This document shows, in pieces, positions 34,801 to 42,100 of a DNA stretch of 64,000 nucleotides; position 1 is the stretch's first letter, and each line of letters starts with the position of its first letter. Under the pieces are notes generated by a model. It worked only from the letters and a program-made list of their open reading frames with translations. It was not told the origin of the DNA and made no database searches. The DNA is taken from the NCBI GenBank assembly GCA_007922225.1, contig ML679963.1, positions 895,358 to 959,357 on the forward strand, in the 5' to 3' direction. The position numbers and the translations under genes were made by a program. The stretch comes from Emydura subglobosa. Lineage: Eukaryota > Chordata > Testudines > Chelidae.

Positions 34801-36262
34801 CAGCCAGCAAAGAAGGTGGAAGTGCAGGCCAAGTGTTTTGCAGAACCTAACTGGACACCACTGGCCTGCAGCTGGGCCTGAGCAGCCCTGCACTTGGGAA
34901 GCAAGCAGAAGGAATTTAAGAGGATGCAGAAATACCACTGCAGGGACATGCAGCTCTCGGAGTACCCTACAAGGATTACTGACTTGACCTTCTCGTGAAT
35001 GCACTGTTTCTCAAACAGGGCAATGCAGAGGCAAGTTGTGCAGCTGCTTCTGGCCCAAAGGTGAAAGCATCTCTGTTTTCACACATTTAGGGCTAGCTGC
35101 AACCCAACAGTGTCTCCTTTCAGCGTTTACAGAAGTTTTCTGGACTTGAGCAACATGTAAACTCAAGACCCCTCTCTGTGCCCTACATATTTCACTGCTG
35201 GATGTTTCTTTGGTGTAAACTGAACTCCAAAAATGGAGAGGTGGCCCTCACATAGGATGACAAAACCAAACTGCACAGAGATCGGGAGAAGTTAGCACAG
35301 AGAGCAGCACACAATGAGGGGAGACACAGTCCAGTAGGCAGGAAGTGGAAATAAACAACTCCGATCCAGAAGGAGGCCCTGCAACTAACTCGCTTCACCC
35401 AACACTGTAAGGAGACTTTATTTTGAGAGGGATGTGATCAACTTCTGTCAGAGAGCTGTTTGTTGCTGTTACACACAGCGCCTCACCCTCCTAAAACGGA
35501 AAGAGCTGGGGGGAGTGGGTGTGTGCGGGTGCAATATTCTTCTGTGTTGTCAGTTTATTCACGTTGTGCAGTTAGGACCCCGCTGGCCAGAGTCAGTCTC
35601 ACACTTTCCCTTGTGAGGTCAGCTCATTCCCCAGCCCGGCGCAGCGCTCGCACCAAAAGCGGGGAGACGAGCATCCCCACTGACGCGGGCCCCAGGCCGG
35701 CGGGCTGCGCCGGGGTGACCGGGAGGCCGCGGCAGACCCCGCGCTGACTCGAAAGGCGGTGCTGCCCTTGGGGCTCAGGCCAGCCCGCCAGCGCCGCCCC
35801 AGCACGGCTGGCCCGTGTGCCCAGGGCTCGGACACGAGGCGGGGAGCCCGGGGCTCGGCCCAGCCGCAGGAGGAGGCCGTTGGCGCCCCGCCCCGGAGCC
35901 GACCAGCCCGGGTCAGGTCCTGGCGAGGAGGCGGCAGCTCCCCCGCGAGTCCGCAGGTCACGGCCAGGGCCCGGCTCCCGGCGGCGCCAACGCGACCTGC
36001 GAGCCCGCGTGACAGCGCCGCGGGCGGGCCGGAGAGCCGGGCTAGCCGCGCTCCCTTCCTCCCTCGCTCGCGGCGCGGGGCCGGGCACGGCCGGGGAGCG
36101 GCTGCTCGGGGGTCGCGGCGGGGCTCTACCGGGGAGGGGGCGCGGCCCGCCGGGCCCTGAAGTCTCACCTCGGCCCCCGCCCCCCGGGGCCCTCCCCAGC
36201 GCCGCCAGGCTCCCCCTCAGCTCCGCGGCCGAGACGCGCACCCGCTCGAGCTCCGCCGCCAT
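1844..36262 (-). CDS. SMG6: SMG6 (EST1A) telomerase-binding protein / NMD endonuclease, N-terminal nine exons
   Basis: Exons on the minus strand, 5' to 3': 36262-36169, 32538-30768, 27774-27582, 24533-24423, 23687-23581, 22293-22215, 20230-20120, 19353-19156, 1905-1844. All join in frame with GT-AG borders and give 908 codons plus 2 nt; the coding part continues off the left edge. SMG6 is the endonuclease of nonsense-mediated decay; it also binds telomerase. The start [17 protein letters not shown] matches the known SMG6 start. Two exon-junction-binding motifs are visible at about residues 47-62 ([11 protein letters not shown]) and 154-170 ([11 protein letters not shown]). Exons from the end of exon 2 onward encode the 14-3-3-like/TPR helical region, with blocks such as [20 protein letters not shown] and [20 protein letters not shown] that match human SMG6 closely. 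The rest of the helical region and the catalytic PIN domain are not in the window. Identity is near certain; exact borders are inferred by eye. Confidence 0.96.
3655..3840 (+). repeat. MIR-like SINE
   Basis: The text runs from CCTATTTTACAGATTGGGAAACTGAGGCACAGAG (quoted in two parts: CCTATTTTACAGATTGGGAA then ACTGAGGCACAGAG) to a CAGTCCAGTGCCCTATCCCC tail. This matches the antisense-style core and tail of the MIR/CORE-SINE superfamily found in amniotes. It is recognised from memory of the family consensus. Confidence 0.7.
6030..6500 (-). mobile_element. CR1-type LINE fragment, antisense
   Basis: The plus-strand text carries CCTATTAATTTCATTGGGTG, AATCTCTCCTCATGTGGAAG and CTGCACACAGTATTCAAGAT, which are reverse-complement blocks of the 3' half of turtle CR1 ORF2. 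It is the same family as the plus-strand CR1 copies at 37.6 and 62.5 kb. A run of about 20 T residues at 6343-6362 interrupts it. It is a decayed fragment with no open frame. Confidence 0.7.
6505..6585 (+). mobile_element. CR1 3' terminal fragment
   Basis: The string GGTTGGACTAGATACCTCCT followed by GAGGTCCCTTCCAACTCTAA is the characteristic 3' end of sauropsid CR1 elements, here in plus orientation. It directly abuts an antisense CR1 piece, so two insertions or one rearranged copy are possible. Confidence 0.75.
6590..7330 (-). repeat. Unclassified dispersed repeat, probably LINE-like
   Basis: The text (for example CCATTGGTTATCATCATTCC, GTTTCTGTGATGCCTATTAT and GAAGCATTTCAGGGAATGCT) resembles a dispersed repeat I associate with turtle genomes. 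The minus strand has short open pieces (around [14 protein letters not shown] and [15 protein letters not shown]) that look like remnants of a protein-coding element. I cannot name the family. A broken host gene is less likely because no intron structure is visible. Confidence 0.4.
7765..7965 (+). repeat. Turtle-type interspersed repeat of unknown class
   Basis: The blocks GGTGAGGTAATAGCTTTTAT, TGGACCAGCTTCTGTTGGTG and CAGAGCTCTCCTGCAGGTCA are a decayed copy of a dispersed repeat common in turtle sequence, as I recall it. No terminal repeats or coding capacity are visible here, so the class is left open. Confidence 0.5.
9865..10275 (-). mobile_element. CR1/L3-like LINE 3' fragment, antisense
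   Basis: Blocks such as ATCCAATCTTGATTTAAAGA, AGTGATGGAGGACCCATCAC and CAGACTGTGACCAAGTTGC match reverse-complement text of CR1-like elements. The element carries no open frame. The family call is from pattern memory. Confidence 0.6.
10800..10985. mobile_element. Possible non-autonomous DNA element
   Basis: The stretch has the look of turtle foldback elements (GATTAGCGTGCAATCCATTA, then a CCATGTAGACGAGCTC end). I could not find a matching left terminus or a target-site duplication, so this is weak. Confidence 0.25.
15845..15935 (+). repeat. MIR-like SINE 5' part
   Basis: CCTTGTGGTTAGAGCACGGA followed by CTGGGAACCAGGATTCTGGT matches the tRNA-derived head of a MIR element in plus orientation. 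Confidence 0.65.
16658..16750 (-). mobile_element. CR1 3' end, antisense
   Basis: AGAACATAGGAATGGCCACA and CTGAGTCAGACCAATGGTCC, with GTCCAGCCCAGAGTCCTGTC, are the reverse complement of a turtle CR1 3' end; the plus-sense counterpart closes the 37.6 kb copy. Confidence 0.65.
17050..17165 (+). repeat. MIR-like SINE core fragment
   Basis: The stretch reads as a run of MIR-core text, including AAGTGGCTGGCCCAAGGCCA and CACAGGGAGGAAGTGCAGAG. Confidence 0.55.
19354..24422 (-). other. SMG6: SMG6 introns 7, 6, 5 and 4
   Basis: Introns are 19354-20119, 20231-22214, 22294-23580 and 23688-24422. Apart from the MIR-like copy at 20.6-20.8 kb and a CTCCTC-rich patch at about 21400-21480, I see no gene, RNA or clear mobile element in them. 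Confidence 0.7.
20610..20835 (+). repeat. MIR-like SINE, near full core and tail
   Basis: GAGCACCTCACAATCTGCAG, CCTGCCCAAGGTCACACAGA and GGGAATTGAATCCAAGACTC give one of the clearest MIR-like copies in the window, located in SMG6 intron 6. Confidence 0.75.
24735..24812 (+). repeat. MIR-like SINE, left half of a split copy
   Basis: GGAGGCAGAGCAGTATTATC and GTGCAGATGAGGAAACGAAG match the MIR core. The copy stops abruptly where the foldback DNA element begins, and its tail appears to resume at 27431 after both inserted elements. Confidence 0.6.
24813..25766. mobile_element. Composite of foldback non-autonomous DNA elements
   Basis: The ends read GGCCTTGTCTCCAC and, inverted, GTGTAGACAAGCCC, which fit hAT-like terminal repeats. 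Two arms at 24849-24900 and 25012-25063 are imperfect inverted copies (AAAGGTGTGATT versus AATCACACCTTT; CTGTGTGGA versus TCCACACAG) and form a palindrome. A second unit fills about 25070-25766 and holds loosely repeated AGCCTTTCC/GGGAAAGGCTC pieces at 25230-25480. It has no coding capacity. A target duplication could not be fixed. Confidence 0.55.
26272..26970 (+). pseudogene. hAT transposase remnant with C-terminal dimerisation region
   Basis: The pieces read [15 protein letters not shown], then [17 protein letters not shown], and in another frame [16 protein letters not shown] and [20 protein letters not shown]. The last block is the conserved hAT C-terminal dimerisation signature. An in-frame stop near 26470 and a frame change before about 26651 break the gene. 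The N-terminal zinc finger and most of the catalytic core are missing or unrecognisable, so it cannot encode an active enzyme. Confidence 0.8.
27159..27175. repeat. (TG)n microsatellite
   Basis: A short uninterrupted TG dinucleotide run lies inside the hAT element, downstream of the transposase remnant. Confidence 0.9.
27431..27535 (+). repeat. MIR-like SINE, right half of a split copy
   Basis: GTGCCCTGGCCAGCGTCATA, CAGAGCTGAGAGCAGAACTC and CCTACCCACTAGAAACTACT continue the MIR text that breaks off at 24812. This supports a single older SINE opened by later insertions. Confidence 0.6.
28560..29110 (-). mobile_element. CR1-like antisense fragment interrupted by a small DNA element
   Basis: Text before 28735 (CCCACTGCTCCTAGTTCTAC, CTTTTGCCAATTCTGTTCCT) and after 29020 (GCTTTCCCTCTCCTCATAAA, CAAGTTCTCCAGCCCCCTCA) reads as reverse-complement CR1-type 3' sequence. 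The middle is the 269-bp insertion. Confidence 0.5.
28743..29011. mobile_element. 269-bp hAT-type MITE with perfect ends and target duplication
   Basis: The ends are TAGGGATGTAAAA and TTTTACATCCCTA, exact inverse complements. The flanks are GTACACAC at 28735-28742 and GTACACAC at 29012-29019, a perfect 8-bp target-site duplication. Subterminal blocks carry AACGTTTAAAC at both ends. The middle is G-rich with runs of up to nine G. It has no coding capacity. The clean ends suggest a fairly recent insertion. Confidence 0.9.
30768..32538 (-). CDS. SMG6: SMG6 exon 2, large N-terminal disordered exon
   Basis: This 1771-nt exon encodes about residues 32-621, most of the low-complexity N-terminus. 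In order it holds both exon-junction-complex-binding motifs, a long charged Ser/Arg/Lys/Glu region, a Gly/Arg stretch around [15 protein letters not shown], the conserved block [11 protein letters not shown], a Tyr/Pro/Gly-rich segment (YYYPSPKG and [11 protein letters not shown]), and the start of the helical domain ([20 protein letters not shown]). The acceptor is a CTTTACAG border at 32539-32540 and the donor is GTTTGG just below 30768. Read-through past the donor adds a few nonsense residues before a stop. The N-terminal half diverges from human while the motif blocks are kept, as expected for a disordered scaffold region. Confidence 0.95.
32539..36168 (-). other. SMG6: SMG6 intron 1
   Basis: It lies between the CpG-island exon and the large exon 2. 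It holds a MIR-like copy at about 34215-34665, and its last 550 bp belong to the CpG island. I see no other feature in 32539-34200 or 34680-35600. Confidence 0.65.
34215..34665 (+). repeat. MIR-like SINE and companion fragment
   Basis: GTATATAGCACTTTTCATCA with CCCAAAGTGCTTTACAAAGG, then CAAAGCACTGTAGAAACTTG and CCATTTTGCAGACAGGGAAG, read as two neighbouring MIR-like pieces. Confidence 0.5.
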
Positions 36263-36620
36263 CTTCGCTCCGCTCCCGCCCCGCCCCCCGCTCCCGAGCC
36301 CGACCGAGAGGCGGGCGGGCGGACGGACGGCAGCCGGGCGGGCCCAAAGCCTCCGCTGCTGACGCGCATGCGCCCAGTCCAACTGCTCCGGCTGCTCCAG
36401 CGCGCACGCGCCGCCCGGACCCGCCCCCCCCGGATGGCCCACGTGTGGCGCCTGCGTGACTGTCCCGACCACTCGTGTCACCCCAGGCCCGGGATCTCGG
36501 GGCGTGCGGCCGGGGGAGGGGTCCCAGCACGGCAGCCCCCCGCGAGGAGCTGAAGGTTCAGGAGCCGGCCCCGGCCCCACTGCGCAGTGGTGGCAGGGGC
36601 TTAGCCCCGCTGACGCAGAC
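35620..36620 (-). promoter_or_regulatory. SMG6: SMG6 CpG-island promoter with NRF1 and E-box motifs
   Basis: About 1 kb is strongly GC- and CpG-rich and surrounds SMG6 exon 1. A perfect palindromic NRF1 motif, GCGCATGCGC, lies at 36364-36373, about 100 bp upstream of the start codon. An E-box CACGTG lies at 36440-36445. The start codon sits in AAGATGGCGGC on the minus strand, which matches the YY1 consensus. I see no TATA box. This is an ordinary housekeeping-type island promoter. Transcription start sites cannot be read from the sequence. Confidence 0.8.
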
Positions 36621-36867
36621 CCGCTCTGGAGCCCGTTACCCTTGTGCAGCAGCTCCCCCCCTTTTCTCCAGTATTGGCACAGGCAGCTGAGCTGGGATAG
36701 CAGAGGTGAAATGCAGACCAACCACGCAGAGCTTCTCTAGGGCAAGGGAGTGTCCCAGCCTTTTCCCCTCATTGTATCAACAGCTGCCCACAGCTGTGCC
36801 CTGCCTCCCCACAGCATCACCACCAGCTGTGTGAAAAGGAGGTATAGCACACTTAGTCCCTCACTTT

Positions 36868-37025
36868 AAGCAGGAGGGTGCACACGGGTTCATGACCCCT
36901 CAGGGGGTCCTGAGCTGTCAGCCTCCACTCATGCTGTAAAGGTGGCCTGGCATGGGAGGGGGTCATCACAGCCTGACATTTTCAAAAGGGGTCCCAGCAA
37001 AACGTTGGAGAACCTTTGGAATAGT
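36868..37025. mobile_element. Decayed hAT-like element with a 'gagaacc' end
   Basis: CCCCTCAGGGGGTCCTGAGC, GCTGTCAGCCTCCACTCATG and the closing AACGTTGGAGAACCTTTGG resemble a turtle non-autonomous DNA element whose end normally reads as a 'gagaaccactg' motif. No clean target duplication is visible. Confidence 0.45.
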
Positions 37026-37564
37026 ATTTACCAGCCCAGTGACTGATCTCCTCTCGGCCCCACCAGCATGCCACACAGCTAGCAGGGGAGAGGATGAAGC
37101 TGCTCATTGAGCCAACAGCTAGCATGGGAATGGCTGCTGTGCTCTCCGAGCAGTTTTGGTTGGTCTCCCGGCAATGAACGTTCACATGGTGGAGGAAATG
37201 TGGACCTAGGCTCCCTGGCCTGGCTCAGGAGGCCCCCAGCAAAGCAAATGGAAACTAGCCTGTTCTTTAGAGCCTGGAGCTGTGTTTGCACCGTGGAGCC
37301 TCTGCACATTACTGTAATAATAAAACAATAAGAGCAAAAAGGGTTGGGATTTCTAAGGAAGTAGGGGAACCTGGTAATCTCAAGCAGCACCAGCTGCTCC
37401 TTGAAACCTAATATCGGTAGGTGGAGCCAGAGAATTGCTCAACAGCCTGGTCACACCCCCTTCCTAACACAGTCCGTTGGAATGAGTTTCATGCAGCTTG
37501 TCTCCTGTCTGAGCCCAAGCCGGTGCTCGAGAGCCCCCTTTAGTTCAGCAGCAGGAGCCTGTGG

Positions 37565-38775
37565 TGGTAAAATCTTATTAGGGAAAAGCCAACACGGCAT
37601 TTGTAAAGGGAAGTCATGCCTCACCCATCTATCAGGTTTCTTTGAGGCTGTGGAGGAGGTTGATACAGCATGCATGGTTTGTCAGAAAGCCCTTGACAAG
37701 GTCTCACACCAAAGGCTCCTAAGGAAACTAAGTAGTCATAGGGTAAGAGGGAAGGTCCTCTCCTGGATCAGTAACTGGTTACAATATAGGAATAAATTAC
37801 CCGTTTTCAGAATGGAGAGAGGTAAACAGTGCATGGCTCTGTGCTGTTCAATATATCCATTAATGATCGGGAAAAGGGAGAGAACAGTGAAATGGCAAAG
37901 TTTGCAGATGATACAAAATTATTTGATAATTAAGAGTAACAGAGGGTGCTTTCACAATTGGCAGTTGAATTCAACATTGCTAACTGCGAAGTAACGCACA
38001 CTGGCAAAAATAATCCCAACTATGCATAACAACAGGTTCTAAGTTAGCTGTTATCACTCAAGAAAGATCTTGGTGTCACCATGGATAGTTCTCTGAAAAC
38101 TTCAGCTCAGCACACAACAACAGTCAAAAAGGATAATGTTAGGAATTGTGAGGAAATGGATAGAAATAAGACAGAAAATATCATCATGATCCATATAAAT
38201 CCATGGTGTGCCCACACCTTGAACACAGTGTCCAGTTCTGGTTACTCTATCTCAAAAACAAAATAGTGTAAAAGGTTCAGAGAAGGAAAACAAAGATGAT
38301 CAAGGATATGGAAGGGCTTCCATACGAGGAGACTAAGAAGATACAGGCTGGTTGTCTTAGAAAAGAGATGGTCTATAAATCATGACTGGTATGGAAAAAG
38401 GAGAGAGAGAGAAGTGTTATTTACCCATTCCCACAATGTAAAAACCAGTACCAATGAAATTAATAGGCATCAGGTTTAATACAAACAAGGGGAAGTACTT
38501 TTTTCACGCAACACACAATTCAACTGTGGAACTCATTGCCATGGGATGTTCTGATGGCCAAAGTATAACTGGGTTCAACAAAGAACTAGATAAGCCAAAA
38601 TGGTCAGGGAAAGAGCCACATGCCCAAGGCAACCCTAAGCCTCTGATTGCCAGGAAGGGAAGGTGGGTGGGTCACTCCAAATGCCTTGTTCTGTACACTC
38701 CCCCTGAAGCCCTGATATGGGCCACCGTCAGAGACAAGATATAGGCTAGATGGACCCTGGTCTGATGCCACATGG
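37565..38775 (+). mobile_element. CR1 LINE 3' half with broken reverse transcriptase
   Basis: A translated piece reads ALDKVSHQRLLRKLSSHRVR then GKVLSWISNWLQYRNK, a fragment of the non-LTR reverse transcriptase palm. Downstream, in shifted frames, are blocks matching AKFADDTKLF and the CR1 3' region, closing with GGCTAGATGGACCCTGGTCT. Several stops and frameshifts make it dead. It occupies the space between SMG6 and TSR1. Confidence 0.8.
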
Positions 38776-38959
38776 CAGCCTCTGCTCTCAAGTTTCATGC
38801 AAATTGCAGGGGTGGGGGTGAAACACAGAATCCCTGGTGCAGTTTCTGGAGCTTCTAGCCTGGCAGGAGGGACAGAATGAACAAAGCATGCAGGCCTGGC
38901 AGATACTCTGTGCACAAGGACACAATCCAGCCACCCACAAGAAAGCTAGGCATTTGGAC

Positions 38960-38965
38960 TTTAAT
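38960..38965 (-). terminator. TSR1: Putative TSR1 poly(A) signal (ATTAAA)
   Basis: ATTAAA is read on the minus strand about 210 bp beyond the TSR1 stop codon. It is the nearest canonical or near-canonical signal, but the cleavage site is unproven. Confidence 0.5.
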
Positions 38966-39171
38966 TGGCTTGAAAATATATTCACCATTGAAATGAGGCA
39001 CACGGGAGGCTGGAGCAGACAGAGTAGATGCTGCACGGAAACCCCAGGAAGGCACAGCACTAACACGTCCAGGGCAGTTCTCCCTGCTTCTCACCGGAGG
39101 CTTGGAACAGCCAAGCACACACATGGAGTACAGGAGGTGCAAATCACAGCAGCCACACTAGGCCCGGAGGG

Positions 39172-42100
39172 TTACTCCATCTCCACCTCATGCAACAGGA
39201 GCTGGTGTTCGTTTCTCACCCACGGTACTGGCTCTGGCACATGCGGGTCATAAGTCCATTTAGGGAAGACACGTTTGTACAGATTCAGCAGCACCGTGTC
39301 CTGGGATTTCAGCTGCCCATCAAAATGGCATTTCATGTGACCATGAGTCCCTAGGCAAAGAAAGCAACAGAAGCTGTGAGCTACATTTCGCCTGTTCCCC
39401 AGCCCAGGGAAGCGCAGCATTTGAGCAGTGACAGCAAGTATGGCCCAGCACCATGGGAGGAAAGCAGTGCAATGCTGCATGTCAGACCATGCCTACCTAG
39501 CGGCTCTGTGATGTGTCCTCTGCGGCCCCACTTGGTCCTCAGCTCTACCGGCTTAAACCACAGCACATCCTCTGCAGATCAAAGACAAGAGACGCGTGAG
39601 AAAAAGGACGCTAGTCTCCAACTTCCCAACGCCCTGCCACACAACTAGCAAACCAGGCAGGAATCAGGCTGCTTGAACTACTGCCCAGAGCAGCTGAGAG
39701 GACGTAGCATGCACCAGGCAACCAGCTGCACACTGGGCAAAGAGCTATCACGTGCATTCACCTACAGACACAGGATCACTGCTCCATGGATGTGTGCGCT
39801 TAGAGCACAAGAGACTCTCTGCAGGGCAGGGGACCCTTGCTGAGCTACCTGGGTCACGTCAACGTGTGTCAGAGTGTTCACACTAAGCCCAGCTCTGCAG
39901 TTCAAGGGCTCCAAGGCTCCAGTTACTGGAAATCATGACAGCCTTTCCTATGGAACTGCAGGGTCTCTAGAGGCGCATAGGACCCGCCCTGACCATCCCC
40001 CCGCCCATCCACACACCTCTGTTGAAGAACATGTACCGCACCACAGCAGTCTTGCTGAAGATTTTGAAAGGGTGACCACTGAGCACCACCCGCTTGATGA
40101 GGATTCTGTCTGGATCCACGGAGAGCAGAGAGCCGGTGGCGAGGAGATCGTGCATTCCTGTGGAGGACAGAGCGATATGAAGGCTACTGCTCAATGGTCC
40201 TAGTGCAGGGCAATCCCCACAGCAAGAATAAAGACAGGGCCATTATTCCAGAGACCGAGGGAGAGGAGACAGGAATGCTAACCCGCTCAGAGCCCTGACA
40301 GATGATTAAGGAATGCAGTATTGGAGAATGGGACCCAGCTCCGTCAGTCGAAGCTGGAAACCTCTGCTGCTAGGATGAGCTTTCATTTCTCATTCAGTCA
40401 CCTCCTCAGCCCTCCCTGACTTACTGTTACTCCTCTGTTTAAACAGCAGCACCGAGGCGGGGGGGAAAGTGATGGGAGCATAAACAGTCACCACCAGGGC
40501 TGCATCAGGCCGCAGGTAACGCTCCAACTTGTGCTTATCAGCTAGAAAAGAGAAAGCACCCAGTAAAGCTCAGTTACCAGCCAGTGCCGGCAGGGGAGCG
40601 CCAGTATCCAACACAAACAGCAGCAGGCCAGCCACAAGGCACACTAATTTGGGCCATCAACACATTGCTCAGGGAACCCTCTTCAGGTCCGTCCCTCCCT
40701 CCTCCTGCTCAGCCTTGGAAGCCACCTCAGCAGCACGGGGTCACACGTAGGCCCCCCTTCCTGTTGAGTGCCAATGCCTTGGAAAAGGAGATCACCAATT
40801 CAAACCATGGAGCCTCGCCCAGTCCTGAGCAAGGATGAGCCCTATCGGCACCACTTCCCACAGTCCCAGGGAACCACATACTGGCCAGGCCAATCCATCC
40901 CGCTCAAACAGATGGACTCAGTTCCCTTCCCCTTGACACCTGAGAGCCAAGACACACGAGTCTTCAGAGTCCCTTCAGCCAGGTTCAGACATCACAGGCT
41001 TCCTACCAGAGACCCCGGCCAAAGGGAGCCAAGGGCCCTCCTCTGTATATTTAATTCATTCCTACACCCACCTGAGCTGTGCTGGGAGTACAGAGGGGAG
41101 GCACGGAAGCGCCTGAACCCACAGTGGAAGATCAATTCCTCCTTGGCTTTCACTGTCTCACTATTGCCCTGGTGCCGCCTCACCACGAAGTTCAACACCG
41201 ACATCTGCAGAAAGAGGGAGAACAGCGACGCTGAAGTGCCAAAAGCTGAGCTCACATTGAGCTGCAGGGTTGTGAGGCTGAAACCAGGGATGTTACAGAA
41301 AAGCTCCACAAGGCCAGACGCCTGAAGTGATGGTCTCAACACCTCACAGCCCAGGTGCTTCAGTCAAAAAAGGCTGCCAGATCTTCCTTTTACACCAGAG
41401 GCACCCTCCATCCCCACCAGAGAAGCCTCAGAGCCATAAAGGGTTAATCAGCAAAACTTCAGCCAGGTTCAGATGTTCTGTCTTAAAACAATTACAGGCA
41501 TCTCCATTCTATTCTGGTATGACCCCCAGGACATGCAGGAAACAGTTTCAACTCCAACCAGCACAAGAAGATTTGAACTGGATTCCTTGTGCACTCAGAC
41601 CCTGTCATCCCAGCAAAGGCCCCAGGGAGCCCAGGAGAACACCAAGCCTGTACCAGCCACAGAAGGGAAAGCCACATGTGAGAGGCAGAGTGGCTTTCCA
41701 GCTCTTCTGGGCGATAGCAGGTTACAGCCCAGTGCTATACTCACCTTCTGCTCGTGGGGAAGCAGTGAGAATAGGACCAAAGGCATTCCCTGCCTGAAAC
41801 TCTCCATCACTGAGACAGGAACACTGCAGATGTGAAGCGTAACGTACCAGCCAACCTGTCGGGAGAGAAGGACAGAGAACAGTTAATGCAGCTTCCCACC
41901 TGTCAAAGTATGAAGGAGCAAGGAGGATATGAGAGGAGTTCCCTGAGCGCACAGGCTGTGGGATAGAGAAAACAGGACCCCTGCACTATCTGGGCTTACT
42001 CTACAACACAGGAACAAGCCTAGCCAGTGACCAACAATGCAGCAACTTCACTACCCAACCTCCCTTCCCAAGAACAAGGAAACACAGCAGGGAAGGGTGA

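Larger units (their letters stand above)
36630..39171. other. SMG6-TSR1 intergenic gap
   Basis: About 2.5 kb lies between the SMG6 promoter and the TSR1 stop codon. It holds the decayed DNA element, the CR1 copy and the TSR1 3' UTR. No exon of SRR, the gene found here in human, was recognised on either strand. Confidence 0.7.

Noticed and set aside
1..36262. miR-132/miR-212, which lie near SMG6 in human
   Set aside because: Neither mature sequence was seen on either strand; they would be expected beyond the missing 3' end of SMG6.
35624..36721. Long minus-strand open frame (365 codons) over SMG6 exon 1
   Set aside because: It is stop-poor because of the CpG island. Only codons from 36262 to the donor at 36169 match SMG6; the rest reads into intron 1 and the upstream flank.
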